Shown one piece after another: positions 8,490 to 17,849 of a stretch of DNA of 23,340 bases (position 1 is the first letter of the stretch; each line of letters opens with the position of its first letter). The DNA comes from Chara braunii (taxonomy: Eukaryota; Streptophyta; Charophyceae; Charales; Characeae): the NCBI GenBank assembly GCA_003427395.1, contig BFEA01000358.1, forward strand, positions 705,346 through 728,685, in the 5' to 3' direction. The notes under the pieces were generated by a model. That model was not told where the DNA came from. It saw nothing but the letters and a program-made list of their open reading frames with translations, and did not search any database. The position numbers were made by a program, and so were the translations under genes.

Positions 8490-9800
8490 CAGTGTTTACA
8501 CTCGTCACCAAGCAGCGCTGACATCGCTCCCCCGAATGTCGCACACGATCAGCGCCTACGTGGACCCCACCTGCCAATCGTGACTTACGGTCAGCGCCAA
8601 GCAATGCGGACGTGGTTACCTTCAATGTCGCCCACTCAACGCCAAGCAGCGCCGACGTGGCTCCCCACAATGCCGCTCACGAACAACGCCAATGTGGCTC
8701 CCATCTGCCAGTCGTGATGAACGGCTGCAGCACATGACGACAATCGTCTGCATCCACTACTTGCTGATGGGATAGGAACTAAACTTCTGCATATTATCCA
8801 ATACTTCTGCAAATCGCCAAATGAAGAGAACCGCTTGCAATCAACGCCAGACAACGCCGACGTAGCTTCCTTCGATGACGCCCACACAGCACCAAGCAGC
8901 GTCGACGTGGCTCCCGATAATGTCGACGACGATCAGCGCCAACGTAGCTCCCATCTGTCAATCGTGATGAGCAGCAGCAGCACACGACGACGCTCCTCTG
9001 CATTCCATACTTCTACTGATCACCAGATGAAGAGGAACGCTTACGATCAACACCAGTCAGCGCCTACGTGGCTCCCTTCAATGTCGCCCACTCAGCTTTG
9101 ACTCCCTTCAATGTCGCCCACTGAGCTCCAAGCAGCGCCGCCCTGGCTCCCGACAATGTCGACGACTATGATCCTCAACACATCAACACTTGCTAATGGA
9201 ATAGACAAAGCCGACATGGCTCCCGCCTATGACTACGAAGACGATCCTCAACATATCACCACTTGCTGATGTAATAGGAACTAAACTTGTACTGATCGCC
9301 CAATGTTTCTACTGATCACCCGATGATAAAGACTCCAACCATTGCCGACGAGGCTCCCTTCAATGTCGCCATCTCGACACCAAGCAACGCCAACGTGGTT
9401 CCCATCAATGTCGCACACGAGCCACGCCAGCGTGGCTCTTTATCTTCCAATCGTGATGAGCCTCAGTATTAGACGACGACAATCCTCACCATTTCACAAC
9501 TTGCAGATGGAATATGACTTAAACTTCTCCTGATTGCCCGATGATGAGCACATCTCATACACCACAGCAACCTTGCTCCACGATCAGCGCCAAGCAATGC
9601 CGATGTGACTCCCCTCAATGTCACACCCGATCAGCGCCCAACTGCCAATCGTGAAGAGCAGTAGCCGTGCTCGACGGCGATCCTCGACATTTCTCAACTT
9701 GCTAATAGAAACTTTTGTTCGTCTTCACGTGAGTCACAATCAACGCCAAGCAGCGCCCACGTGGCTCCTCTCAGTAACGACCACGATCCATACCACCGTG
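8490..9800. repeat. Degenerate C-rich tandem repeat block with larger-order period
   Basis: The block is built from diverged copies of two modules. One is a roughly 40-bp unit around GCCAAGCAGCGCCGACGTGG and CTCCCTTCAATGTCGCCCAC (near 8500, 8600, 8640, 8880, 9050, 9100, 9350, 9380, 9590, 9740). The other is a longer module beginning CAATCGTGATGAGCAGC (near 8570, 8708, 8960, 9450, 9646), followed by ACGACGACG, a CTCAACA or CATTCCA word and ACTTGCTGATGG. Together they recur every 200-270 bp. Plus-strand frames are open for long stretches because the DNA is poor in T and A, so I do not call a gene. Confidence 0.8.
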
Positions 9801-10132
9801 ATTCCCGTCTGTCTATGTGATGCGAAACAGCAGCGCAACCTCGATCCACTTGGACGCGAGACCAAAACTAATCTATCACACCTCCTTTCTTAAGGTGTTG
9901 TTGACCTCTCTGTAGTTGAAATACTGCTCTCTCTCCTCCGTGTTCCGCAAATGCTTGATTATGATTACTCTTCGGGTGTTGGATTTTCCACACCTTCCAC
10001 ACTTCGGATCACTCAAGGCATTCTCCGCTAATTTCCACCAGCTATAGCAGACACAGCGTCTTCACGTCATAGCCACAAGAGTCAAAGGCCACCCGGTAAG
10101 TAAGGTGGCGACTATGGAAATCGTATGCAAAA

Positions 10133-10153
10133 CACGTGACAAATTGCCACGTG
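10133..10153. promoter_or_regulatory. Two CACGTG palindromes 15 bp apart
   Basis: CACGTG at 10133-10138 and 10148-10153 lie within a short direct repeat (CACGTGACAAATT, then CACGTGTCAAATT). CACGTG is the plant G-box core bound by bZIP and bHLH factors. The site is just past the 3' end of LINE-B ORF2 and no gene is attached, so a regulatory role is speculative. Confidence 0.3.
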
Positions 10154-10205
10154 TCAAATTCAGTGCAACATCAACCTGTGATGTGGCCTCCTCTAGTGCC
10201 GCAAG

Positions 10206-11095
10206 TTACCGGGCTTGTGTAAAGCGCAGCGCATTACCGCCAATGAAACCTCCGCCCTCAACCGTGTCCCTGTGTATCCTTTTACAAGGAGTCCCTTCCG
10301 CTGCATCAGCCTCCCGCAGAGGGTCCCCCAATCCCTTGTATCCAGTGTTCACTTGCCAGCTTGTGACCTGCAACCTCCCTTCTTCCAAAATCTGCTATAC
10401 CTTGTATACCCTCTGCGGCCTCTTTTCATCCTTCATTTTAACCCATTTTCCCGGAGTAATGCTATGCTTTTTCAGATCAGCATGTCCATCCATCTGAGGG
10501 GGATGGCCTCCCTAAGTTCCTCCGCCCTCCGCTGCCTCTTCATGCAGCCGTGCAGGGAGTCCATCAACTTACTAGTCCGTTTCCATTCCTTATGGTCCTC
10601 ATCCCATAGATGTCCCACCTTACAGATCCCTTGCTCAGCCCACTTCCAGCCGTATGCTCCTCGTGGGCTATGCGAGGGTAAGGGGTCGCCGACAGCATCG
10701 CAGATGAACCTGTTCCCGAACAGCAGCTGGTTGTAGGCTGCATCCGTGGTTGGCGGTAGGAAGCAACGCATATGCACCTCCTTATGCAACACCAGTTTTA
10801 TTGACCACACCATCTCTCTCCGGATGTGGCCTGTTGCCTTATCGTTCAGTAGGCACTAGTCCACCTTATCTGCCGGCACTTGAAGTGAATATGCCAGGTG
10901 AATCCAGGTGACCTGTTGCCAAGCTCCTCCCACTGTCCTGAGCAAGTACGTCTTAGTTGTAGCGCAATGATCTGTAGGTGGGGGTCCAGCAAACCCAAGC
11001 CCTCGAAGTGCCTCAGCTGAATGAGCTTGTTCCAGACCACCCTGCATACGGAGTCGTCTGCATCCACACTATTGGTGGCATACTCAGTACCACAC
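10206..11095 (-). pseudogene. LINE-B ORF2 C-terminal region
   Basis: Three frames together give the post-RT part of ORF2. Around 11067-10846 it reads SVCRVVWNKLIQLRHFEGLG and LLDPHLQIIALQL, the conserved W..l..p...GGLGl.dp..qi.AL block that follows the RT thumb. At 10813-10472 it reads LFGNRFI and WAEQGICKVGHLWDE, also typical. At 10460-10206 it reads GKWVKMKDEKRPQRVYKV and LEEGRLQVTSWQ, up to TAA. Lesions include a frameshift near 10840, a frameshift near 10470 and a TAG inside the last block. The right end (near 11095) is where homology stops at the foreign insert. Confidence 0.85.
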
Positions 11096-11140
11096 GGGCC
11101 CAGCAGGGCCTGACCAGGTAGACTAGGGGTCCATAGGTGT

Positions 11141-11310
11141 AGGGCCTGTTTCGTTTCAGCCTAAAAGCCTGAAAACGAGGGCCTACAGGCCCTGTGTCGT
11201 TTCAGCCCGAAAGCCGAGTACAAGGGCCTACAGACCCTGTGTCGTTTCACCCTAAAAAGGGCTCTCCAGGCCCCGAGTCTTTTCAGCCTGAAGCGGAGGG
11301 CCATTTTCAG
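11141..11310. repeat. Minisatellite, about 45-bp unit, four degenerate copies
   Basis: The core CGTTTCAG (or a one-base variant) recurs at 11152, 11198, 11243 and 11279, each preceded by GGCCCTGTGT-like sequence and followed by CC-AAAAGCC and a GGGCCTACAG-type end. The spacing is 46, 45 and 36 bp. Confidence 0.8.
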
Positions 11311-11670
11311 GCCCTCATAAGATCGACCTGCCCCGAAACTTAGGCACCAGACCAGGGTTTTAGCACAGGCCATTTTGGGCCTGTTTTCAACACAATCTTT
11401 CTTTGAATTTCAACACCAGGGTCTGGCACGTTTTGGCATTGGCAAGAGCAGCCTCCTGGACAGGCCAGCACTATATACGACTGGCCTGCCCTGCAGGCTG
11501 CAGGTAGTCACAAGGCAGTTCATAGGAACTTCCCAGGCACTTCACGTGCAGGAGGCAGGAGGTAGTCTTCAGGATTCGGCAACAGCACTCTGGAGGAGCG
11601 CTGCAGGAGTAGTAGTAGAGTTAGCAGTAGTCTTCAGCACTGGGCGCTAGTAGGAGCTAAAGTAGCGTTG

Positions 11671-11688
11671 GAGAGAGAGAGAGAGAGC
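11671..11688. repeat. (GA)n microsatellite, short
   Basis: A GAGAGA tract about 90 bp before the assembly gap. Confidence 0.85.
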
Positions 11689-11775
11689 GATGGTTGGCGG
11701 AGGCCAGGGAGACTTACCTGTGGCGCCATAGCTCCAGCTTCGTCTTCGATGTACCTGCAACAAGGCGCCATCTTC

Positions 11776-12043
11776 NNNNNNNNNNNNNNNNNNNNNNNNN
11801 NNNNNNNNNNNNNNNNNNNNNNNNNNNNNNNNNNNNNNNNNNNNNNNNNNNNNNNNNNNNNNNNNNNNNNNNNNNNNNNNNNNNNNNNNNNNNNNNNNNN
11901 NNNNNNNNNNNNNNNNNNNNNNNNNNNNNNNNNNNNNNNNNNNNNNNNNNNNNNNNNNNNNNNNNNNNNNNNNNNNNNNNNNNNNNNNNNNNNNNNNNNN
12001 NNNNNNNNNNNNNNNNNNNNNNNNNNNNNNNNNNNNNNNNNNN
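11776..12043. other. Assembly gap, 268 Ns
   Basis: An unbroken run of N. The right edge abuts a long (AG)n tract, so the gap was probably caused by the microsatellite. Reading frames crossing it are artefacts. Confidence 0.99.

Positions 12044-12090
<47 letters not shown>
12044..12090. repeat. (AG)n microsatellite
   Basis: About 23 perfect AG dinucleotides directly after the gap; the true length is unknown because the left edge is undefined. Confidence 0.97.
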
Positions 12091-12093
<3 letters not shown>

Positions 12094-12465
12094 GTGACTT
12101 TGGGATTTCACGACATTTGGATCCAGACTCGACATTGGGATTCAAACATTTGACGAGGGATTACTTGGGAATGTACCGAAGACTTGGTGTTGACAACATT
12201 CCCATCTTCCCCTCTTCTTCGTCTAACCCCCCATTTCTTCGTCTGTGTATAGTTGGGGACTGGCGCATTCTTCCTGTGTGAGCGCCAGGCCCCTTCACAC
12301 CATGGAATGATGATGATGTATGTTTGGTCTGCATGGCAACATTGATTGTTCGGATCATTGGTATTTAAGCCTTCCGCTGTGTTATCTTGTACTTTGTGAG
12401 AGAGGTCGGTTCTTGTTCTGGTCTGTGCCGTTACGGTATGTGACACTATTTGATCATAAGTGTGT

Positions 12466-12864
12466 GTGGATCGCTCTCCTGAGATATTGAAAGGTACGCT
12501 TGGCCGGCATATGGACAGCAGCTGCATACCCTAGCGTAGCAAGCACCGAGGTTTCAATGACAATGGCTTTACCAAACACTCCCATACTCCCCCTCCTACT
12601 CCACGTTTTAAGTCGGGCCACCAACCCCGTCTCTCTTATCGCCATATGTTCGACCCCTCCATAGCTCGGCGCTATGCTAGCTCCTAAAAACCTCATTCTC
12701 TCTCCGTCTCCAGCTGTCGGAATATCCCAGCCTTCCGGCGGGGCTAGCCCCGACAGGGGGATGGCCTTCGATTTGCACCAATTGAACCGTGCCCCGGAGT
12801 ACTTGCAAAAAGTCTGCAAGTCCTCTTTCAGGATATTCAATTGTTGGGTCGTTGGCGGGATTAC
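12466..12864 (-). pseudogene. LINE-B ORF2: RT segment after the lost catalytic box
   Basis: The frame reads PTTQQLNILKEDLQTFCKYS, then GARFNWCKSKAIPLSG, the connection domain that follows the YADD/FADD box in L1-type RTs, then MRFLGASI and ATLGYAAAVHMPAKRTFQYL of the thumb. Immediately upstream the sequence reads LQSTAFAV, so TAFA is present but the two aspartates expected after it are absent (junction at about 12864/12865). It ends at the foreign insert near 12465. Confidence 0.85.
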
Positions 12865-13964
12865 TGCAAATGCCGTGGACTGCAGCTCCGCTGGCCGGCC
12901 TTCATGCTGACTAATCTATCACCCGCCCTCAAAATGTTATGCATTGATTCAATGCAGATGACATAGAGGGCAAGAGAAAGCGGGCACCCTTGCCGCACCG
13001 ATCTGGTGATCACCATTTTGTCAGATCTGACGCCGTTGATTTGCATAACAGTTGCTGCTCATGTCAGCAGAGTTCTGACCCAGCCTCGGTAGATGCCTCC
13101 AATCCCTCTGCGTGCCATCCCTTGTAGCAAGAATTTCCACCGGATCCGGCCGTACCCTTTCTCGAGGTCGATAGATACAAAAGCTTGCGCACAACCTGTG
13201 CATTGGGCCTTTTCAAGAATCTGTTGCACGAGGGTTACTGTTGAGAGGATCTGTTGCCCCGCCACAAATCCAGTTTGTGTGGTGTCAACAATTTGCAGTA
13301 GCACTTCCTTCAGGCCGGTTGCCACGACTTTTGCCAGAATCTTATACATTGCATTGAGGATAGAGATTGGGTGCCAGTTACAGACATCATCCTTCGCTCC
13401 CTTCTTATACAGGAGGATGATGAACACGTCTGCAAAGCCTCGCGGGAGGACACCAAATTTGAGTGCTTCATTGTACGCCACTGTTAGCAGGATGACGTAA
13501 AAAATTTGGAAGTCCTTCCACAGGCACGTCGTCCATCCTCGCGCCTTCAGTCGGGGGAGCTCTGCTATTGCTCTCTCCACCTCCTCCGGCTCGATGTCTT
13601 CTTCCAATGTGCTCTCCAAGTCTAAGTGGTCCCGGACATGCCTCCATACTTCCTGCTCCGGTGCTTCGACCTTGGCCTCTGAGGTCCATTGGTCTTCTTC
13701 CGTCAGCAGCTGACGGTAGAAATCTACCACGCACTTCAATATCCCTCGTGTGGTACGCTGTTGGCTCTGATGCTCGTCGAAAGGGTGGTTCATCACCGTC
13801 ATCAGCAGGGTCGTCTTTCGCATAGTCACAGTGGCAGAAAACTTTCGTGACATCAGCTCCCCTATCACTATCCACGGTTCCTTGGTGCATCTCCCCCATT
13901 CACCGCCACTTCCCTTTGCCATTCCTTCCACACTGCCGCCGCCTACACCCTCTCTGCCCACCAT
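12865..13964 (-). pseudogene. LINE-B ORF2: reverse transcriptase fingers and palm
   Basis: About 300 residues are open to a TGA (13059-13061), after which the same frame resumes with VMQINGVRSDKMVITRSVRQ and GCPLSLALYVICIESMHNIL. Seen in order are GILKCVVDFYRQLLTEE, FADVFIILLYKKGAKDD, NWHPISILNAMYKILAK, TQTGFVAGQQIL and motif A FVSIDLEKGYG. The first motif-A Asp (codon 13167-13169) is kept; the usual second Asp of AYDR is Gly. A frameshift at about 12885-12905 follows. The TGA is consistent with CGA-to-TGA change. The joining point to the endonuclease frame near 13940-13965 is also shifted. Confidence 0.9.
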
Positions 13965-14790
13965 TCATCTTCAGTTTGCCCTACAACAGGTCCAGTATTC
14001 AACTCCTCCATTCTGTGCACATATTCTTCACCGGTCCTTTGGTGAGCAAGGTAGTTATTGCACAGTTGTTTGCTCAGGCTTCCCCGCAGATCCTGGATTG
14101 CTGTGGGGACATGGTCCATGATGTTCTCCTGTGGGCAATCATCCGTCCACTGTTCCCAAAACTGAGCAATCATTGGCCGGCATTTCACGCTTTTGAACAC
14201 CCATGCAGGCACCGTTCTTGGAAGGTGTCCGGTCTCCAGCCTTCAGAGCGGATAGCTCGCAATCACTGCGGCGTGGTCTGACGTCGCCATAGGGCTCATG
14301 TGGACTTGCTCCACTTCTACAGTAAGGGCCGCTGATGCCCATATCATATGAATACTGCTTCTTCTAGATGCTGTGTTACCCCAAAAGGTGTACACTTTCT
14401 CTTGTGGATACAGTGTCCGTTACAAATCTGTGCATCCCAAGTCCGTCATGCTATTTGTGAGTGCCAGCGAGTCAGCCTCCACATGTCTTGCTGTGGCTGA
14501 GTCTGAAACTGGATCAGAAAACCGAGTTGAAGTCCCCAGCAATAGTGCCAGTCCTTGACTCCTCTGGGAGACCAGGATACAAACACCCCCTTTCGTTCCC
14601 TGCTCTAGGGCCCACACCTGATGACCCTTCCACCACAGCACCGGATCCGCAGTCATTCCTTCATTCAACTTGGTCTCCTGCAGGAAGACCACATCAACCT
14701 GCTCCTGTCTAACCTTCGCCGCCAATTCCCTTCGTTTGGGCAGCAGCGATCTTGCCCCCATACCTCTGACGTTCCATGGGGGGTGTCACC
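13965..14790 (-). pseudogene. LINE-B ORF2: endonuclease domain, internally deleted
   Basis: The frame starts in HPPWNVRGMGARSLLPKRRE with the WNV motif, then VDVVFLQETKLNEGM with the catalytic Glu, then VWALEQGTKGGVCILVSQR. After TRFSDPVSDSATARHVEADS it continues to LTNSMTDLGCTDL and SDHAAVIASYPL with the final Asp-His pair. The central GDFN block expected between the second and third of these is missing, so roughly 50 residues appear deleted. The SRIDMI motif reads SSIHMI, replacing a conserved Asp with His. Stops interrupt at TAG 14420-14422 and at a TGA near 14260. Stops also lie upstream of WNV, so no start can be named. Confidence 0.82.
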
Positions 14791-14822
14791 TTTCCTATGA
14801 CACCCAGCAGGATAACATATCC

Positions 14823-15826
14823 TTACTCCCTACACTCCCCCCTTTTCCATATCCCTTTGCCACTCAAGAACTGCTTTCCTCCCACCTGGTCGTCCCGCAG
14901 AAGCCGTGCGTTAACACTGTTTAGAACGGCAAGGGAGGTTGAATGAATAACATGAATGTCCTGCGGATGCGCCGCAGAGCCAAACACTGCTGCAAAAGGG
15001 ATCCACTGCAGGCTTCCCATGTTCAATCTCGGGCGGCCCGTTTTTTTGGGGATAGATTCGACGAAGTACAATACTATTGTATATTCTTTTCCCTCCTGTG
15101 TCCGATGGATGAATCGTTGCCGAGATGCCGGGCAGAGCCATGATTTCGTGTTTAGGCCCCGTCCAGCGTCATACTTGTTCAAGAACCTGCTGCTCTCTTG
15201 GGAGTTCCATGGTGCAGTCCATCAGCATTTTGGCTACTTGTGGCGTCCTCCATAGAGTAATGAGGCATACATAACATTCCCCCTCCTTCAGAATGGCCGC
15301 CCGTCCTGTCTCAGCCCGCTCTTGTCGTACCAGATCGGTCAATGGCTCCTGCCGTTGCTTATCATCTTTTTCCCCATCAGCTTGTACCGACTCATCCTCG
15401 AGGGCCCTTTCCTGTTGCTCGTCTGCTTGTGTTGAATCCTCCATGTGCTCCTCCCCTCCCATGTCTACTTCTCGTGATTCCTCTTCTACTTCCGCCCTCT
15501 CCTCTTGCTCTTCCATTTGTTTTTGATCCGATTGGCCAGTCTCCGATGTATCCGATCTGGAAGTGTCCGGTCCCAAAGTGCTCAAAGTTCCATTCTCCTC
15601 TTCAGTATTCACTATCCCCTCCATCGGCATCCCATAACTTGCATCCCTCGGGATAGGGGAGAGCGAAGGTGATGGCGAATCTTCTCTGCAACCTCGTCCT
15701 CGCAGTGAGTAGTTCAGCTCCTGCCCCGTACCTCCCATTGGAGAGCGTTCCCTTTCCAATGGCTGCCACCCTCTCCAGGTATGATTTTCTACCAGGTACG
15801 GTAGCCGGTTGTAAGACTTCATCCAC
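14823..15826 (-). pseudogene. LINE-B ORF1, acidic, frameshifted
   Basis: The N-terminal two thirds begin at ATG 15824-15826 (MWMKSYNRLPYLVENHTWRG is close to this point) and become very acidic and Gln-rich (QKQMEEQEERAEVEEES, DSTQADEQQERALEDESV), suggesting a coiled coil. The frame ends at 15169; a shift at about 15170-15185 links it to YDAGRGLNTKSWLCPASRQR and SAAHPQDIHVIHSTSLAVLN, ending at 14823. The position before the endonuclease and the size (about 330 residues) fit an ORF1 nucleic-acid-binding protein, but no zinc knuckle or RRM signature is visible, so the assignment rests on position. Confidence 0.7.
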
Positions 15827-16154
15827 ATAGACAGTACTTGATCATGCCAACACACGACAAATCATGCCATTATATGACGAACACTGCACACGCATCTGGA
15901 ATAAATCCGGACGCAAAGAAACTCGAAATCTTTGATACAGCACATGACTCCATCCACATAGACAGTACTTCGTCATGCCATCACACAACGAATCATGCCA
16001 TTGCATGATGAACAATGCACAAGCATCTGGATTCTTTTTCTCTTTTTTTTTTAGAACGACCCGAACGATTGCTAGGGGTGCTGATAGGAGCAGGCACCTC
16101 TAGTACTGTCGGGGAGGACGCAAAGAAAACTAAAAATTTTCAATACAGCACAAA
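15815..16154 (-). repeat. Two direct repeats of 131 bp upstream of LINE-B ORF1
   Basis: Copy 1 (15815-15945) and copy 2 (from 15946) share CATCCACATAGACAGTACTT, ATCATGCCATT, GCATCTGGA, GGACGCAAAGAAA and ATACAGCACA in order. Copy 2 has about 76 extra bp (16032-16115) containing a T-run. The ORF1 start codon lies within the edge of copy 1, so the repeats occupy the 5' untranslated region. Tandem 5' monomers with promoter activity are known from some L1 families; that role here is inference. Confidence 0.75.
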
Positions 16155-16500
16155 ATCTCCACTTGTAACTCGGTTGATCGTGCCACTCCCCCAAGAACCA
16201 CCGACTTGACCCACATTCCACGTCATGCCGCCTTTCGCGATTACTGCTTACAGTGTCAACGCATGTGCTAACAACGTTGATGCGAGCGGTAACACCATAG
16301 GCAGTGATTGCTATTAGCAGTAAAAGAGATGCTCCACTATGAATTACCGCCGATTATACTTCACAAATCCTCGTCAAATCTACGCATGACCAAAATGAAC
16401 CAGTCAAACCAGTCTTCGGCCGAATGTTGCCTTTCACCTGGTAGATTCGAGTTCGAATCCTCACTACCTACCTACAAAATCATCCTCTTACGACCGATCC
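16155..16500. other. Unannotated stretch
   Basis: No gene or repeat family is recognised. One palindromic tRNA T-arm-like word (GATTCGAGTTCGAATC) occurs at about 16443-16458 without an accompanying A box. Confidence 0.4.
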
Positions 16501-16529
16501 TTACTGATCTTAAACCATGAATCCAGGCC

Positions 16530-16740
16530 GACCCTGTTCACCACACACGACCTGATAGTAACTAACCAGTGCCCCGGTTCGAGACCGACCATTCTTCACA
16601 ATTCGGCCTAATCTCAAAAGGTGTGCAGGTTCAACTCCCGGCATCACCTCCCACTGCATTACTCTGTACGATGGGTGGGACCCAGACCCTGGGGTTGTCA
16701 CCCTCTTAAAACAAAGAAAAAAGAAAAAAGAAAAATGGTC
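16530..16740 (+). mobile_element. Possible tRNA-related SINE, plus strand
   Basis: Two Pol III B-box-like words (GGTTCGAGACC near 16576 and GGTTCAACTCC near 16628) are followed by an A-rich tail (AAAACAAAGAAAAAAG and on to about 16735). No convincing A box is seen, so the call is weak. Confidence 0.3.
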
Positions 16741-17035
16741 TCTACTTAACCCTCCTTTTTAAAAGCTATATTCTTCTCTCAATTTCGTCTTCCACTATCT
16801 ACCCACCACTACTCCTAAGCCTATATAGGAGTTGGGTATATTATCGCATTCCCATGCCTTTGCGTTTTTTTTTTTTTTTTTTTTAATAAATAAACCACGA
16901 GTACCTCTCCCAGTCAAATGTTTCCAAATTCCAATGCATTTGTAATTTGTATACAACTGCGATTTGGGGGAGCTCAGAACTACTGGACCTCTTTGGCCGC
17001 CAGCCAAAACGAAAAGAAAGTGAGAAGCACTACTG

Positions 17036-17202
17036 CTTTTCTTTTTTGGCACACTGCACAAATCCACGTTGGGAGAGGCTCAAAGGCACTGCTGGTTTAA
17101 ATAATGGCTCCTAACTTCTGAGCCATCAGGATGCAAACTCATGACTTCTTACTGTCAGGTAAATGTGTGTAGAACAGTACAACTCAACCACCTGGGCTGG
17201 GT
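17036..17202 (-). mobile_element. Possible tRNA-derived SINE, copy 1
   Basis: On the minus strand GCCCAGGTGGTTGAGTTG (17182-17199) resembles a tRNA A box region and AGTTTGCATCC (near 17127-17137) a diverged B box. A T-run at 17036-17046 on the plus strand could be the tail, giving about 165 bp, the same size as the two better copies next to it. An alternative tail is the long T-run at about 16865-16884. No clean target duplication was found. Confidence 0.4.
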
Positions 17203-17209
17203 GCCACTA

Positions 17210-17378
17210 CTTTTTTTTTTTTTTTGAAAAAGCAACGGCCTTGAGATATCATCATCTAACTGACTGGTCCCAGGTAGAATGACTTTATTCCAGTCATCTG
17301 GTTGCATCTGGATTTCAACTCAGATCTGTATTTCAACAGTTCATAGGTGTACCAACTGAGCTAGGTCCGTGGTTTAGA
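17210..17378 (-). mobile_element. tRNA-derived SINE, copy 2 (169 bp)
   Basis: Read on the minus strand it starts with a tRNA-like head: A box TAGCTCAGTTGG (17352-17363) and B box GAGTTGAAATCC (17310-17321), 30 nt apart as in Pol III promoters. It ends in poly(A), seen as a T-run at 17211-17225. A 7-bp duplication GCCACTA flanks it (17203-17209 and 17379-17385). It codes for no protein and would depend on LINE machinery. Confidence 0.8.
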
Positions 17379-17541
17379 GCCACTAGCCATTTATCAGGAC
17401 TCAATCTGTTTGAGCAAGGCAGTCCTTCGTCTTTGACAGAGTATTTGTTGTGTGACCAGACACATTACTTTTTTTCGAAAGGGCGACGGCTTTGACATAC
17501 CATCGTAGAACTGACCGGCCCAAGGTATTTCAGGATTGTAG

Positions 17542-17549
17542 TATTTTAC
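17542..17549. repeat. Left target-site duplication of hAT-2
   Basis: TATTTTAC, identical to 18769-18776. Confidence 0.82.
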
Positions 17550-17849
17550 CATAGCTACGCCGGACCGGACCCCAGACCGATTCCGGACCCCGAACCCCAG
17601 ACCTCCCAGCCCATCCAGACTTCCGGAAAACCGGGGTATTCTGGAATTTTCGGAACGGTCCGGATCCCTGGTCTGGATACTGGTCCGGATCCCCTATATT
17701 GTCCGGAAAAAAAAAATAAAAAACGCCTCTACGCCTCCTACTCCTTGTCATGATTCCTCCTCTAGTTCTCATCCTACATCCCCTCCTCATCCTTGTCCTC
17801 CTCAACTCGGGACTCATTTTCTTTCTCATCCTCCTCCTCTTCCTTTTCT

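Larger units (their letters stand above)
11100..12465. mobile_element. Unidentified 1.35-kb insertion splitting LINE-B ORF2
   Basis: LINE-B coding sequence stops at about 12465 (FQYLRRAI on the minus strand) and resumes at about 11095 (GPCGTEYATN), so the DNA between is foreign. It contains a 45-bp minisatellite at its left end, TATA-like words (TATATA near 11472, TATTTAAG near 12360), a (GA)n tract, a 268-base assembly gap and a second (GA)n tract. I could not find a target duplication, LTR-type TG..CA ends or inverted repeats at the junctions, so its class is open; a decayed LTR element or captured genomic DNA are both possible. The junction positions are accurate to about 15 bp. Confidence 0.6.
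10206..15826 (-). mobile_element. LINE-B, decayed L1-like non-LTR retrotransposon split by a 1.35-kb insert
   Basis: The minus strand reads an acidic ORF1 (from about 15826), an ORF2 endonuclease (from about 14790), a reverse transcriptase (13964-12454) and, after foreign DNA at about 11100-12465, the ORF2 C-terminus ending at TAA 10206-10208. It is a different family from LINE-A: its RT words (NWHPISILNAMYKILAK, TQTGFVAGQQIL, SVRQGCPLSLALY) differ, and its ORF1 shows no zinc knuckle. There are at least four in-frame stops and several frameshifts, and catalytic residues are missing in both enzymes, so this copy is older and fully inactive. Without the insert it would be about 4.3 kb. No poly(A) tail is evident below 10206. 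Confidence 0.9.

Noticed and set aside
11647-12281. ORFs of 140-195 residues spanning the N gap
   Set aside because: Most of their codons are N, and the flanking parts are (GA)n.
11100-12465. Solo LTR call for the LINE-B insert
   Set aside because: TATA-like words are present, but I could not find TG..CA ends with a 5-bp duplication at the junctions.
13093-14281. Plus-strand ORFs over LINE-B
   Set aside because: They are antisense shadows of the RT and endonuclease frames, which carry the recognisable motifs.
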